Assembly (NCBI GenBank): GCA_025349905.2
Contig: MU624624.1
Coordinates: 1-39,505, forward strand
DNA length: 39,505 bases
Source of the DNA: Blastocladiella britannica
Taxonomy: Eukaryota > Blastocladiomycota > Blastocladiomycetes > Blastocladiales > Blastocladiaceae
Direction of reading: 5' to 3'
Part shown: in pieces, positions 20,393 to 31,081 of the stretch
How the letters are laid out: the number at the start of each line of letters is the position of its first letter
How positions within the stretch are numbered: position 1 is the stretch's first letter
Program-made: the position numbers and the translations under genes
The notes under the pieces: model-generated
Database searches by the model: none
What the model saw: only the letters and a program-made list of their open reading frames with translations
Told to the model about the DNA's origin: nothing

Positions 20393-22447
20393 TCATTTCA
20401 ATACATGTTCCTTTTTCCGACGCAGCCGCTTCAGCTCGGTACCTAGCCGATCAGCCTTGACGCTATACTGCTCGACCAAGCCCTCCCACATCCCAAGCAC
20501 CTCCGGATCGTCGCCGGACCGATGCACGCGGTTCACGTGCCACTCGAGCCTCGCGAAATCCGCGCGGTCAATGCGCACCCCGCGGTCGCGCACGTACTTG
20601 AACAGCAGCGCTACTGCCCGTCGGGGGGAGTCCACGGCAATCCCGTTGGTCATGGTCGACACTAGCTTGTACAGCACCGCGCGGGTCATGGTGTGCGACG
20701 CCAGGTACGCGGCGGCGACTGCGTCGCGGGGAGCGTGCGCGTCAGCCTTTCGCGTCGCCGATACGTGTGCGGAACAAGACGCTTGAAGACCGTCGTACCA
20801 TTGCTCCCACGCCTTCCACACGCGCACGCCGGCCTTGCGCCGCTCTTGCGCTTGTGAAGACCGATCTGTCAGGTCCGCGAAAGCCGACTGTACGTCGAGT
20901 GACGCATCCGTTGTAGTGGAGCCAGAGTCATCTGGATTCGACGACTGCTGGAGCTCCATGCAGTACGACAGCGCTAGTCGGTACGACATGCCGTCCTTGA
21001 CCGGCATGTGGTCGAAAAAGTACGCCAGCCCGGCGTCGCCCGCGTACGGAAAATGAGTGGCCAGGAACGCGTTGGCGAGCGGGAGCGGTAATGCGGATCG
21101 GTCCAGCCCGGCTAGAATCGTGTCGGTGCTGGACTGCGGCAATAACTGGCGCGTAGCTGCCTGTTCCACCGAAACAGCCCACAGCGCCTGCGCGCGCACA
21201 TGGTCCGTGACCAAGTCGCGGCGCGTGGCCTCGGCCCACACCGCTGTCCCAATGTGAGTCCAGTTCTGTGCGCGTCGAGCCGCGCCCATCAAATACGCCA
21301 TCGACCGGTCGTCGGGCACAAAGTCCGCGGCCAGGCACTGCGAGTAGAAGTGTAGTGCCTGCGGCGCGTAATCTTTGCGCTTGGACATGGCCATCAGTAA
21401 CGCGTTAATGGTGGCGGTGGTCGGGAACATGTTGCTGGCGCGCATGGTGTCGAACATGGACAGCGCCTTTTCCACGTCGCCCGTGGAAGCGCACACGCTG
21501 ATCATGGTCGAGTACGTCACCTCGTCGGGTAGGGAGTGGTTGAGCTGCATCCGGTGGTACAGCTTCCAGCACGCATTGTAGTCGCGGGAGCGCGCCAGAC
21601 CGGCCAGAATCGAGGTGAATGCCGGCTGTGGGATCTGCAGCTGTTGCTGCTGCCGGTGGTGCTGCTGTACTCGTAATGACGGCGAAGGTGCGGTGGCATC
21701 CCAGTCATCGAGCAGCTCCAGAGCGCGGTACACGCGGCCGTGCTTGCACAGACCGTCCACCATGATGGCCAGCGAGTATCCGTTGGCGAGATTGGCGGCC
21801 TTCATGTCGTGGAAGGCAGTCAGAGCGGTGTTGATGGGCGATGATCGCGCTCGGCATAATGCGAGCAGCCGGTCGTTGTGAATGCGCGCGTCCAAGGGCA
21901 GACCAGCGGTGGACGCGAGCTGGATGAGCTGCGTGACCATCTCGGTGTTTCCAGTCCGTGCCTTTTTATTTTGCGTGAGCGGGCCATTGCGTCGAAATCG
22001 AATGAATGAAATATACAATACATGGAGGAGCAGGACGTGGTGCAATTGGTCCAGGAGGTCGCCCGCAGACTCGAGTGAAGTGGAGGATGCTTTATCACTG
22101 GAAGAAAGCGATGCCCAGTCGCGCAGGGCCATAGCGATGCGCGCCGAATGGGTTGCAAGAACCGGCGCGTCGATGCGGTCGAGATGACGCGTGTCCAGCA
22201 CACTCACGTGGGAGAGATAGTGCGAGGGAAATGGCGCGAGCCCCGGTGCTCCCGACATGGGGATTTCATTTGCCGTTGTCGTTGGCGCGGTCGTTGCAGT
22301 TGTTGACGCTGGTGGTGGTGGTGGTGCAGACGAGGAAGCAGCGTTCCCAACCCCATGGACAGCGCTTGGATGGAGACCACGGACCAAAAGACGCGTGAGA
22401 ACCAGGGACGGGCGCGTGGACGCGAGTCCGTATCGGCCGAGAATCAT
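20393..22447 (-). CDS. Pentatricopeptide repeat (PPR) protein, probably mitochondrial
   Basis: The start at 22447 (MILGRYGLASTRPS) gives an Arg-rich, acid-free presequence. The open frame extends further upstream but only into the neighbouring promoter and gene. A 60-base in-frame intron at 21962-22021 is likely, leaving 664 residues. PPR units are visible in the middle, for example DEVTYSTMISVCASTGDVEK followed by a unit on TTATINALLMAMSKRKD, and earlier NGYSLAIMVDGLCKHGRVYR. PPR proteins bind organelle RNA one base per repeat and act in its processing or translation. The C-terminus is basic (RLRRKKEH). The specific RNA target cannot be told. It diverges from the PAF1-like gene over 65 bases. 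Confidence 0.88.
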   Translation of the reverse strand: MILGRYGLASTRPSLVLTRLLVRGLHPSAVHGVGNAASSSAPPPPPASTTATTAPTTTANEIPMSGAPGLAPFPSHYLSHVSVLDTRHLDRIDAPVLATHSARIAMALRDWASLSSSDKASSTSLESAGDLLDQLHHVLLLHVLYISFIRFRRNGPLTQNKKARTGNTEMVTQLIQLASTAGLPLDARIHNDRLLALCRARSSPINTALTAFHDMKAANLANGYSLAIMVDGLCKHGRVYRALELLDDWDATAPSPSLRVQQHHRQQQQLQIPQPAFTSILAGLARSRDYNACWKLYHRMQLNHSLPDEVTYSTMISVCASTGDVEKALSMFDTMRASNMFPTTATINALLMAMSKRKDYAPQALHFYSQCLAADFVPDDRSMAYLMGAARRAQNWTHIGTAVWAEATRRDLVTDHVRAQALWAVSVEQAATRQLLPQSSTDTILAGLDRSALPLPLANAFLATHFPYAGDAGLAYFFDHMPVKDGMSYRLALSYCMELQQSSNPDDSGSTTTDASLDVQSAFADLTDRSSQAQERRKAGVRVWKAWEQWYDGLQASCSAHVSATRKADAHAPRDAVAAAYLASHTMTRAVLYKLVSTMTNGIAVDSPRRAVALLFKYVRDRGVRIDRADFARLEWHVNRVHRSGDDPEVLGMWEGLVEQYSVKADRLGTELKRLRRKKEHVLK

Positions 22448-22512
22448 TTCCAATAATTTCCACTCCTTTTCGTGTTGCCAGCGAAGCAAGAAGAGAAAAA
22501 TCACGAAAAAAA

Positions 22513-23977
22513 ATGGCCCAACCGGTACCGCCAACATCAGGAATCGCAGCACCCGCGGCCCGCCGCCGGGAACTCCTGGGCAAAGAGTTTGCGGCCAAGC
22601 AGCGGTACGCCAACGATCTGCCGCCGCTGCCGTTCGACCCCAAGTCGCTCAAGTACACGGCCCCGGCCCCGGCGTCGCCATACGTGCGCGCGTCGTCGGA
22701 AAAGTACGCGCAGTACCACTTCCCTCTCCCGGACGCCAACCTGGACCTGGTGCTGCTGGGCTTGTTTGACGCAGCCGAATTTGACGCGGCCGGGCTCGAC
22801 GCGCTGTACCCGGCCGCGGCCGCTTCTACTTCCCATACTGGGGCGAGCACTATCGATCCCCGCGACCGCGAGCTGCTGGTGGACGTGTCGGACGCCATCA
22901 AGCTGGCGGCGGGCAACACTGGGTCGGTCGGTACCGCGACCACCGCTGCATCTGCTGCTGCCTCGGCTGCGTCCGCTGCGGCATCGGCGGCGGAGGCGGC
23001 TACCCGGCGCCTCGTGATCCCGACCGATACGACCTCTTCTTCTCGGGCGGCACCCAAGGCGGCGGCGGGCTCTCGGGGCGGCGTAAACTGGTACCCATCT
23101 TTTTTTTTCCGTACCATATCTGCTCCTCGTACTCATATATAAACCATATAATAGGCTCACGCACGGACACATGCGCACCGCCGACACTCCGGCCGAGGAG
23201 CGCCGCGCGATCGCGGCCTCGTTTACTGCCGCGCACGCCCATGCGACCCAGCGCGGCGGGCTCCGGCACCCGAAACGCAACGTGGCCGCGGCGCGCATCA
23301 TGCCGCTGTTGCCGGCGCTCGCACAGCTTGCCGACCCGCACGTGCTGCTGCTCTTGCCGCCCCACCGCGGCCCCTCCGACAGCAGCGGCAACGCGAAAGC
23401 GGCCCGGCCATTCAGCGCCGGATCCTTGCTCATGGACACGCAGGCGCCCGAGGGAGACGCCCGCCAGTTTGTCGTGTACGACCCGGCGACCTCTGCCAAT
23501 GACGCCCCGATCATCGTCACCGACGGCACCCCACTGCGCCATGCGCAGTCGTACCGGTTCGAGGTGCGCATGGACCCGACCACGCACACGCAGCGGATCA
23601 TGGTCGCGGTCCCACCGCCCTCCGGCGCATTGTCAGGTACAAGCTCTGCTCCAGCGCTGCTGATGCCCGTGAGCACGCAGTTCTCGCTGTCGGCAGCACG
23701 GATCGTAGCCGACCCGGACCAGGTGCGGCGCGCGCGCGAGTCGGGCCGCGCGACCGTCGACTTGGCACTGCCACAGCCGCCGCGGACCGTGGTGGTGGAG
23801 CGGCCGGATCTGGTGCTGGTCACGGAACGCGCCAACACGCTGCTGCGCGACATTGGGTTGTCGGAGTCGGAGGCCGACCGGATCGGTGGGTTGACGGGGT
23901 CGATGGTGCGGGCGGCCGAGGCCGAGGATATGGACGATCACGAGCGCGATGACTTGGCCAACCTGAACCAGGCGTGA
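22513..23977 (+). CDS. PAF1: PAF1-like subunit of the RNA polymerase II-associated Paf1 complex
   Basis: Exons 22513-23090 and 23155-23977 join as TG|G to give 466 residues. The N-terminal part carries the Paf1 pattern: NDLPPLPFDPKSLKY, then a spaced SSEKYAQYHFPLPDANLDL block, then DPRDRELL, corresponding to the conserved LP-x-[IL]-PFDPKF and DLGV-IDL-to-LLDP-D-x-LL regions of human PAF1. An Ala/Ser-rich linker follows. The C-terminal half (YDPAT, QSYRFEVRM) is less similar to known Paf1 and lacks an obvious acidic tail. The Paf1 complex promotes transcription elongation and histone modification. An unrelated protein with a PFDP motif is the alternative. Confidence 0.68.
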
Positions 23978-23997
23978 TGATCTTCTCAATGTGGGAA

Positions 23998-24003
23998 AAT
24001 AAA
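23998..24003 (+). terminator. Poly(A) signal inside a small inverted repeat
   Basis: AATAAA lies 21 bases after the PAF1-like stop, overlapping the end of the left arm and the loop of a 7-base inverted repeat (TGGGAAA 23992-23998, TTTCCCA 24010-24016). It is the obvious 3' end signal for the plus-strand gene in the 68-base gap before the convergent VAP gene. Confidence 0.6.
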
Positions 24004-24045
24004 CATTGCTTTCCCATTCCACTGCTTCGTATTTCACAGATTAAA

Positions 24046-25400
24046 TTAGTAGACAATGACTCCAACCAAGAAGCAGGCCACGGCAATCACCAGGACAATC
24101 TGCGGGGAATAATAGCTCGGGTTGACAATGGTGCGCGTAATCACCTGCGGTGCTGCTGGTGACAAGGACGACGGTCCACCTCCCACCGATCGATGCCGAA
24201 TCTCCGCGCCGGCAACGGCAGCGGCGGCAACCGCCTCTGCCTTCAGTTGTTGTTCCTGCTTCTCGAGCTGGCTGATGCGGCGGTCGCGGACCGACAACTG
24301 TTGCTCCAGCAGCGCCACTTTGGCTTCCAGGTTGGCCAGCACTGCTGCGGACTCTGCGTTTGGTTTTTGCGACTGTTTTCATAATGTGGTTAACACTCGA
24401 TTCTCGCAGAAAATGAAAACAGAAAAGGTATACCGGTGCAGGAGGCGTGGACCGAGAAGAGGAGGCAGCAGCAGCAGCAGCAGCAGCAGGAGGGGCCGTG
24501 TTCGCAGAAGCAAGCGCCGCCGCCACCCCTTCAGGCGTCGGCAGCGGCGGCGCAACCAGCACAGAGCCGCGCGTGAGTTCCGGCAGCTCGGGCATGGGCG
24601 GCGCTGGCGTAATGGTGCGCGAGTAGCTCGGGACCGATCCAGCTCCCGCGGCTGATGACTCGGCCGAGAACGTCGACACCATGGAGTTGGACGACGACAG
24701 CGCGCCACCGGCCCGCTGCGAGGTCACTGCCGGCAAGAAATCGGCCACGGCGCTTCCATTGTGGCTTCCTCCAGCACCCAAGGAGGTAGGTCCATCGGAC
24801 GACGCCTTGACAGGACTGGTCTCCACATCAGACGACGCTTGGTCGTCGTTGGGCAGTGGAACGCGCGCGGGGTCCAGGGTCGAGTACCCGGTGCTCGGCG
24901 GCTCCGTGTAGGCCACGCGCAGCTTGCGCTCAATCACCAATTCCTTGCGTGATTTCTCCACAATTTGCCACTAAATTTATTCTGTCAGTCCATTATAAGG
25001 AATGCTTTATAACCAAAAAGGTACAGACCAGATCCGCCGACGGAAGATCCACCTCCACCGAGGCGATCTGCACCGACTGAATGAGAAACTTGTCGCGGCA
25101 TTTAAAGCCCGGCGGAGGCTCCACTTTGATCGGCTGCAGGAGCACTGACAGCTCGATGGACTCGTTGGGGCCAATGTTGCCGCAGTTTGGGCGGACGCAG
25201 TATTGCTTCGGGGCCTGTTTAATTTAAATGATTTAGTTATAGTATGCCGCGTCAATATAACAATAAAAACGTACAGTGGTCTTGACCTTGTATGCAATGG
25301 TCGAGTCGGTCGGGTTGGAGAGGCGCAGCGCCACGGTGGAGCCGTCGGTGAACGGCCGCGGGAACGTGAGCTGCTGCGAGGGGTCGACGACCAGTGCCAT
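24046..25400 (-). CDS. VAP/Scs2-type ER contact-site protein (MSP domain, coiled coil, tail anchor)
   Basis: Four exons (25275-25400, 25029-25214, 24434-24970, 24046-24372), all joined in phase 0, give 391 residues. The N-terminal MSP domain (about 1-125) begins with LVVDPSQQLTFPRPF. It has the FFAT-motif-binding signature region (KVKTTAPKQYCVRPNCGNI), FKCRDKFLIQS and the WQIV edge. A long Ser/Ala/Pro-rich linker follows, then a short coiled coil (ALLEQQLSVRDRRISQLEKQ) and a C-terminal transmembrane helix (IVLVIAVACFLVGVIVY) of tail-anchor type. VAP proteins sit in the ER membrane and recruit FFAT-motif lipid-transfer proteins at contact sites. The linker is longer than in most fungal homologues. 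Confidence 0.95.
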
Positions 25401-25566
25401 TATTTATTGCTATTTTTCAGGTCGGTGCGGTGCGGTCGTTCTTTCGCGTGGGTGTATCTGGGAGTTGGGTGGCGAATTTGTTGTTTCGTTTTTTCTCAAC
25501 GAGATTGGCGTCTTTGGCGATTTGAGAGAGAAGAACGAAAAAAAAAAAAAATTCAACAGTCTAATC

Positions 25567-26312
25567 ATGGAATCGGATCACACTACCCCCGAGCACCATC
25601 AGGAAGAGGAAGAGGAAGAGGAGGAGGAGCATGAATCTCTGTCCCCGCCGCCGCCACCGTGCGACGGTCCGCGGCGCGCCTCGGTCCAGACCGTCGTCAA
25701 CTCAGCGTCCATGCAACGTGCCGTCGCCAACCACTTCGATGGAAAAGCCGCTTCCTCATCATCATCGCCTTCAACTTCCCCGTCACATTCCCCCAAGAAA
25801 AAGACGATACTGGAAGACGAGGATCCCGTAGCACTGTGGCCGGCGCACTCGGACGCCTCGGATCTGACGTTGGATGCGTCGTCGGCTCAACCTTTTTCCG
25901 TCACCGTGTTTGTGCGGGCAGTCATTCGCGGCCGCTCGCACCAGAACTTTGACTACTTGCTGGAAGACGACGAGTACTTTGCCAGGCGGCAGAAGCGCGT
26001 CATGACCTTTGCGTTGCGGTACCCGCGCACGCTCGGATGTGCGCTGTTCCTGGTGGCACTGGGATCGGTGTTCCTCACCAGCTTTATCTCGGTCATGTTG
26101 AGCCAGCCTTCCCGCGGGCTTGTATTCGGATTGCTGTCTCTGTTTACACTGCTGCCGGGCCTCTTCGTCCTTTCTTACATTTACCGATCGTATTTGGTAA
26201 TGATTTCTCTCTTTTCCATATCGTACATATACAAGTACTGACGGATCCCATTCATTGATTCTCGCAGGGAAACGAAGGTTATGATATGAAGTCTCTTCCT
26301 TTATTTGATTGA
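25567..26312 (+). CDS. TMEM134/TMEM230-like two-helix membrane protein
   Basis: Exon 25567-26196 splices in phase 0 to a 45-base last exon 26268-26312 (GNEGYDMKSLPLFD, stop), giving 224 residues. The final exon is easily missed, but its pattern (G-x-x-GY-x-x-x-x-[LI]P-x-F) is the hallmark C-terminus of the TMEM230/TMEM134 family. The two transmembrane helices lie just before (LGCALFLVALGSVFLTSFIS and LVFGLLSLFTLLPGLFVLSY), with the family LPG motif in the second. The long N-terminal part is acidic and Ser/Pro-rich and lacks clear similarity. Family members work in vesicle trafficking. It diverges from VAP over 166 bases. Confidence 0.88.
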
Positions 26313-26407
26313 ATATATGTGTTGATATAATTTCCCAAAAAAAATAGTCTTCAGTGCACAATTAATTTAAATAATAGACCGATCCATACATAAATATATT
26401 TAACAAA

Positions 26408-29400
26408 ATGCCATCAACTCTCGATCTCGTTGAAGGCCGGATCCGAAACTACGTGTGGTCCGCGCGCGTCCGCCTCGTGGATGGCATGAAGGATTTCGAT
26501 AAGCTCAAATCGGGCTACATTTCCCGCGAGCAATTCCGCCGCTGTCTGGTGCTGTGTATCGAAAAGGGCCCGCGGCTCTCCAATGCCGATTTCGACGTAC
26601 TGTTTGCTCGCTACGACACCAAAAACAACGGCACCATCGACTATAGCGCATTCGTCGAGTCCATTGAGCAGATTTTTGGTCAACGTAACTTGGAAAAGAC
26701 GCCCTCACTGACGGTGAATGTCCCCGGGGCATGGCTCCGCGATACTCGCACACTGTCACCGGAAATCGTACAGCAGTGCAATGAGTTGATCGATCGCATT
26801 CGCGTCTTTGTGAGGCACCACGGGCACGATGTGAAGGTTTGTAATGGTTTTTTTATCCATGTATTCTTCGTCTCATTCCAATGAATGGAAAATAAGTCCT
26901 GGTTCCGAGACTTTGACCGGTTTCACAGCGGATTGGTGACTGCCAACCAGTTTCGGCGTGGATTCCCGCCCGGATTGCTCAGTGTCGACGAAATTGAGAC
27001 GTTGCTGCTCATGTTCAATGTCGAGGGCGATGGAGTCAACTACGTCAAGCTGAATACCCAAGTGAATCGCCGCAGTACGTATTACAAAATATGCCAGAAG
27101 GATAACAACTCACAAATGGAGAAACAAACTTATAGAGCACGTAGGCACCGAGGTCCCAGTGCACCGTTTGGCTCCCAAGTCCGAAACGCCCACGGCGTAC
27201 GGCGGCCCACACCACCCGCCGATCGGCACCGAGATTGTGCTCGATTCACTATTCGCCAGCAACCGCGCCAGCCCATCGCTCGATATTCCGTCCATCATTG
27301 CCGGTGTGAAGAAGTTTGTCTTTGTTCATCGGATCCGACTTGCGTCGTTCTTCCGCGATCGCGATCTGCACAACAACGGGATCGTGACCGAGGCGCAGTT
27401 CCGTGCATGCGTCAAGCTGGCGCGGTTGGATCTCTGCGTTAACCGAACCTCATCGTTGATCAAGGAATTTGCCACGGGGGATGGCCGGGTTTCCTATCGC
27501 CGCTTTTGCGATTGCGTCGATGAAGGTATGTTTTATTGTAGTTGACAACAGCTCATATGGACTCCAACAAAAAAAATACAGTCTTCACCTCGCACTCCGT
27601 CGAGGCAGACCCGACGATTGAAATCCACCTTCCAACGCGTGACACGCTGGTGAAACACCACAACAAGCTCTCATCTGAGACGGAACAGGCGTATCAGGTC
27701 GCGATCGAGAAGCTAAACCAGCAAATTGCGCGCCGGCGCATCAACATGAACGCCAAGGATCTGGACGCGCATGTCGGCGCCAAGGGCCAGCTCACAAAGT
27801 CTCAACTGACGCGTATCTTGTCCATGGCGGGGCTGGTCATGTCCGAGACGGACCTGTACGCGATTCTGGACAAGCTCGAGGACCCGTACCATGTCAACTA
27901 CCTTAATCTCCTGGCTGAGGTCAAGACTGAGGACCCCGACGACAAGTACAAACCGACGCGGCCAGGCGATGAGGCCCGCCCAACGCTGGTGATCCCGGAC
28001 CGCCCCGTGGAAGTACTCATGGACATAATCAACGGACAAGTGTACATGAAGGGCCTGCGCGTGAGCGAGTTCTTGCGTGACTACGACCACCTGCGCACCG
28101 GACACATCTCCAAGGCCAACTTTATCCGCGGGCTCAACCAGCTGGGCCTGAACCTTTCGCCGGGAGAGTACGCGGCGCTGGCGGATCGCTTTTCGGCCCC
28201 TGACAAGCAGGATCTGTGCCGCTGGCGAGACTTTGAGATTCAGATTGAAGAGGGTATTGTTTATTTCTTAATGCCAGACCTTGCGGATGGTCGTACTCAC
28301 TCACGTATTTGATCTTAGCACATGGCAAATTCAAGGACCTGGAAAAGCGGCCGACGTTGCGCGTTTCGCCACCCGAGAAATTACTGGACGAGCACCAGCA
28401 GTTTGTGGCAGTGTTGTCAGCGAGCGAGCGGCGCCAATTTACCGAGCTGGTGCGCACGCTCACCGCACACCTGAGCCGGCGGTCCATGACCATGACCACG
28501 CTGTTTGCCGATTTCGACAAGCTGCGCACAGGTCGCGTGTCGTCGGCGAAACTCCGCCAGGTGCTCTCGTGGCTCGACTTTGACGTGGACGACGTGTCGT
28601 TTGAGCTGGTGCGCAAGCAGTGGACCGACCCGCTGACGGGCGATTTCAGTTACCTCCCGTTCCTGAGCTTTGTGGCCACGTACGATGAGGCTGCCATCAG
28701 GGACGGAGAGGCTCGGCCGGATTCGGGTAAAGAGGCTACCTCCCGCGGCGCCGCACCTCAGCATCGCGTATCGGCTGGCAATGGCAGAGCCACCAAGTGT
28801 GGGTCGTCGCCAGCAGTGATTGAACACCCGGGCATGCCCATTGACGTTGGGCTTGCGCGCAGCATTCCGGCGGCGGGGTCGGGCATCAAGAATGGCGCCG
28901 GTGGCGGTGCGGTGGCACTGGCGGCGCTTCTGCCACCAGTCCCGCTCGCACCACTGCAAGCGGACGAGCTCGAGGCGCTGATGCTGCGCATCAAAACCAA
29001 GGTCAAGACCGAGCGCATTCGCGTGTACGATGCGCTGCGGGACCACGACGCGCGCCACTGCGGCCGCATCACCCACAGCGAGTTTGAGCGCGCGCTCGAC
29101 CGGCTCGGGTTCCTGCTGACCCGGCGCGAGGCAAAGGCGCTCGCCAACCATTTCGCGGCGGGCGCCGAGGACGATCGGGCGCTGCACGGGTCGCCCGCGG
29201 CCATGGCGGCAACCATGGCCACCGACGGAGGTAGCAGCAAGTATGTCAACTACCGCGCATTCTCGGACAGCATGGAGAGCGTGTTTACCACCGCGCACCT
29301 CGAGCGCACGCCTACCGCCACCGTGACCGAGTTCAAGCCGCACTGGCATGAGCACCCGGTTGGGCCCAGTAGCTCGTCCGGGTCGTCGATTCCGTTGGCA

Positions 29401-29860
29401 CAGCAGCAGCACGAGACGTGGGGCCCGCAGCACGACAAGGCGCTCGCGCAGGCCATGAACGCCATCTGCGAGTCACTGCGGCAGCGCCGCATGTACTTTT
29501 TGCTGCGGTATCTCGAAGATCACGATAAGGTATTTGCCATTTTTCCTTTGTAATGGTCGATAACGGCGCCGCCACCCCAGGCTGGCCCCACCCACAATCG
29601 CATGAAACTGACGCAATGTAAATGCAAAATGATAGATCCACAATGGGACGATTACGCGCGGTCAGTTGTGGTCAGCGCTGATTGCAGCGGGTTTGCACTT
29701 GACCGAGGCTGATGTGGACGTGATCTCGTTTGGGTACTCGCTCGAGGACAACTCGATCGACTACTTGGCTTTCGAAGCGGACTTGCGCGAGATGCTGACC
29801 AAGGCAACCAAAGGGGAGGCAGCGCAACGCGACCAGGCCCTGCAGCAGAGTGCAGTTTGA
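26408..29860 (+). CDS. Large protein of eight degenerate EF-hand-pair modules
   Basis: Six exons (26408-26836, 26897-27074, 27136-27525, 27582-28253, 28319-29529, 29636-29860) give 1,034 residues. Eight modules of about 115-190 residues repeat. Most open with a loop of the form D-x-D-x-x-x-[STNC]-G-x-[IV]-[ST], as in DFDKLKSGYIS (29), DFDRFHSGLVT (148), DRDLHNNGIVT (277), DYDHLRTGHIS, DFDKLRTGRVS, DHDARHCGRIT and the final DHDKIHNGTIT, the latter split by intron 5. A second loop ends in [VI]-x-Y-x-x-F. A weaker module lies near residue 390. Canonical calcium ligands at positions 3 and 12 are mostly missing, so calcium binding is doubtful. Module borders often carry LEKTP/LERTP. Similar arrays are known to me from ciliates, oomycetes and other flagellates, so a flagellar role is a reasonable inference. 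Confidence 0.9.
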
Positions 29861-30179
29861 GTTGAAGCTCGATCCTCCCCACTACAACTCGAGCTTTGCT
29901 AAATACGAATATTATTATTTCGAATGTGGCGGCGGCGCTCGAAAAGTATTATGCGGGTAAAATTGACTAATTTTGGGACTCACCCGCGAACACATACACG
30001 CAATGTCATGCGTTATCACTATTTTCCTGCAAACAAGCTGAAGCAAAGCACCAAATCGCAACACAAGCAAAAAAAAAAAACGGTTTTGCAACGCTGACGC
30101 TTATCAGCGATGTGGGGAGGAGTTTTGGTTGCGTCCCATTGCACCCAGCATCCGGTGCGGCGGCGACCAAGCGACCGCA

Positions 30180-30186
30180 TATAAAA
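30180..30186 (+). promoter_or_regulatory. TATA box
   Basis: TATAAAA in a GC-rich setting, about 900 bases upstream of the CBM21 gene ATG. If used, the transcript would have a leader of roughly 870 bases unless a leader intron is removed. Confidence 0.45.
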
Positions 30187-31008
30187 CCCAAGCAGGCCCC
30201 ACTCTCTTATCCGAGCTCCTTAGCTAAAGGGTTTTTTTTCATTTGATCCCAACAATCCAAATAATCGCACAACACAGGACGTAATTGTGAAGTCCCAAGT
30301 CACAAGCAGCGCATTGCCCACATATTCATAAGGTATTTAGATTTTTCTTGCAACCTTATTTGTTCCACTCCTGCGGCCTTGCATATATTTGATCTGTTGG
30401 GCCCGGCCTATTCATTTCGTTTTTCGTTTTTTTTTTTTTGCTAAAATGGAGCGGATAGAGTTTTCCGCAGTTGGTCATCTCGCTTTCTTTATATGGACTC
30501 CTCGCTTCCCTCCCTCCCTCCTCCTCCGGGCCGACAACGCGTTCAATTTCCATTTATTGGATCCGTAATCCGTCATCACCGTCGCACACATCTCCGCTGC
30601 CGCATTTCTTGGCTGGGTGGTTGTACATTCATCACGCAGTAGCTGACGACCACTTTACAATTCAAGCAGATCCACGCATCTCGCACACGCACAAGCTTTT
30701 TTTTGTTCTGTTTTGGGATTGAATTTTCTTCTTAATCTCGCACGGTTGCAAACAAGGTTTTCCAGCCCGGCTCGCCATCGCTCAGCTTGCTATCGCCACT
30801 TTTTGCTCATATAGTCGCCCTTTGCCCCTCCCTCCCTTCCTTTCCTTTATTTGCGCCTCAGGTCATTCGAAATCCTTCTTGCGGTCTGCTCATTGATCGT
30901 CTATCCATCATCACTTGTTCACTCTTGCCCTTACCGTCGTGCTCTGCGGCATCTACTCTCACTCAAGAAAGGTACAACAGCAACTTGCATTCACTTACTC
31001 ATACATTT

Positions 31009-31030
31009 CCAATCCAATCCAATCCAATCC
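31009..31030 (+). repeat. Four tandem CCAAT units
   Basis: CCAAT repeated four times, plus a trailing CC, 52 bases before the ATG of the CBM21 gene. It may be a chance microsatellite in the leader; CCAAT is also the NF-Y/HAP core site, but its place so near the ATG makes a promoter role uncertain. Confidence 0.85.
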
Positions 31031-31081
31031 ATTTCAAATCGCATTCTGGTATTCACACACACATCAAATCCTATTAGAAAA

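Larger units (their letters stand above)
29861..31081 (+). promoter_or_regulatory. Long non-coding upstream region and leader of the CBM21 gene
   Basis: These 1,221 bases are by far the longest gene-free stretch. No tRNA or conserved ORF is seen. The centre has TATAAAA at 30180. Downstream of it the DNA is pyrimidine-rich, with a possible 41-codon upstream ORF at 30446-30568, several other short frames, a CCAAT tandem repeat, and an acceptor-like CTATTAG three bases before the ATG at 31082 that could end a leader intron. A purine block (GTGGGGAGGAG) and a TTATCAGC palindrome lie just upstream of the TATA box. Regulatory use is inference. Confidence 0.5.

Noticed and set aside
22448..22552. 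Longer N-terminus for the PPR protein
   Set aside because: The extension would overlap the start of the divergent PAF1-like gene and encodes a Phe-rich stretch. The ATG at 22447 gives a proper presequence.
29861..31081. tRNA or other small RNA gene in the long gap
   Set aside because: I looked for A-box and B-box words and a cloverleaf and found none. A covariance search would be needed to exclude others.
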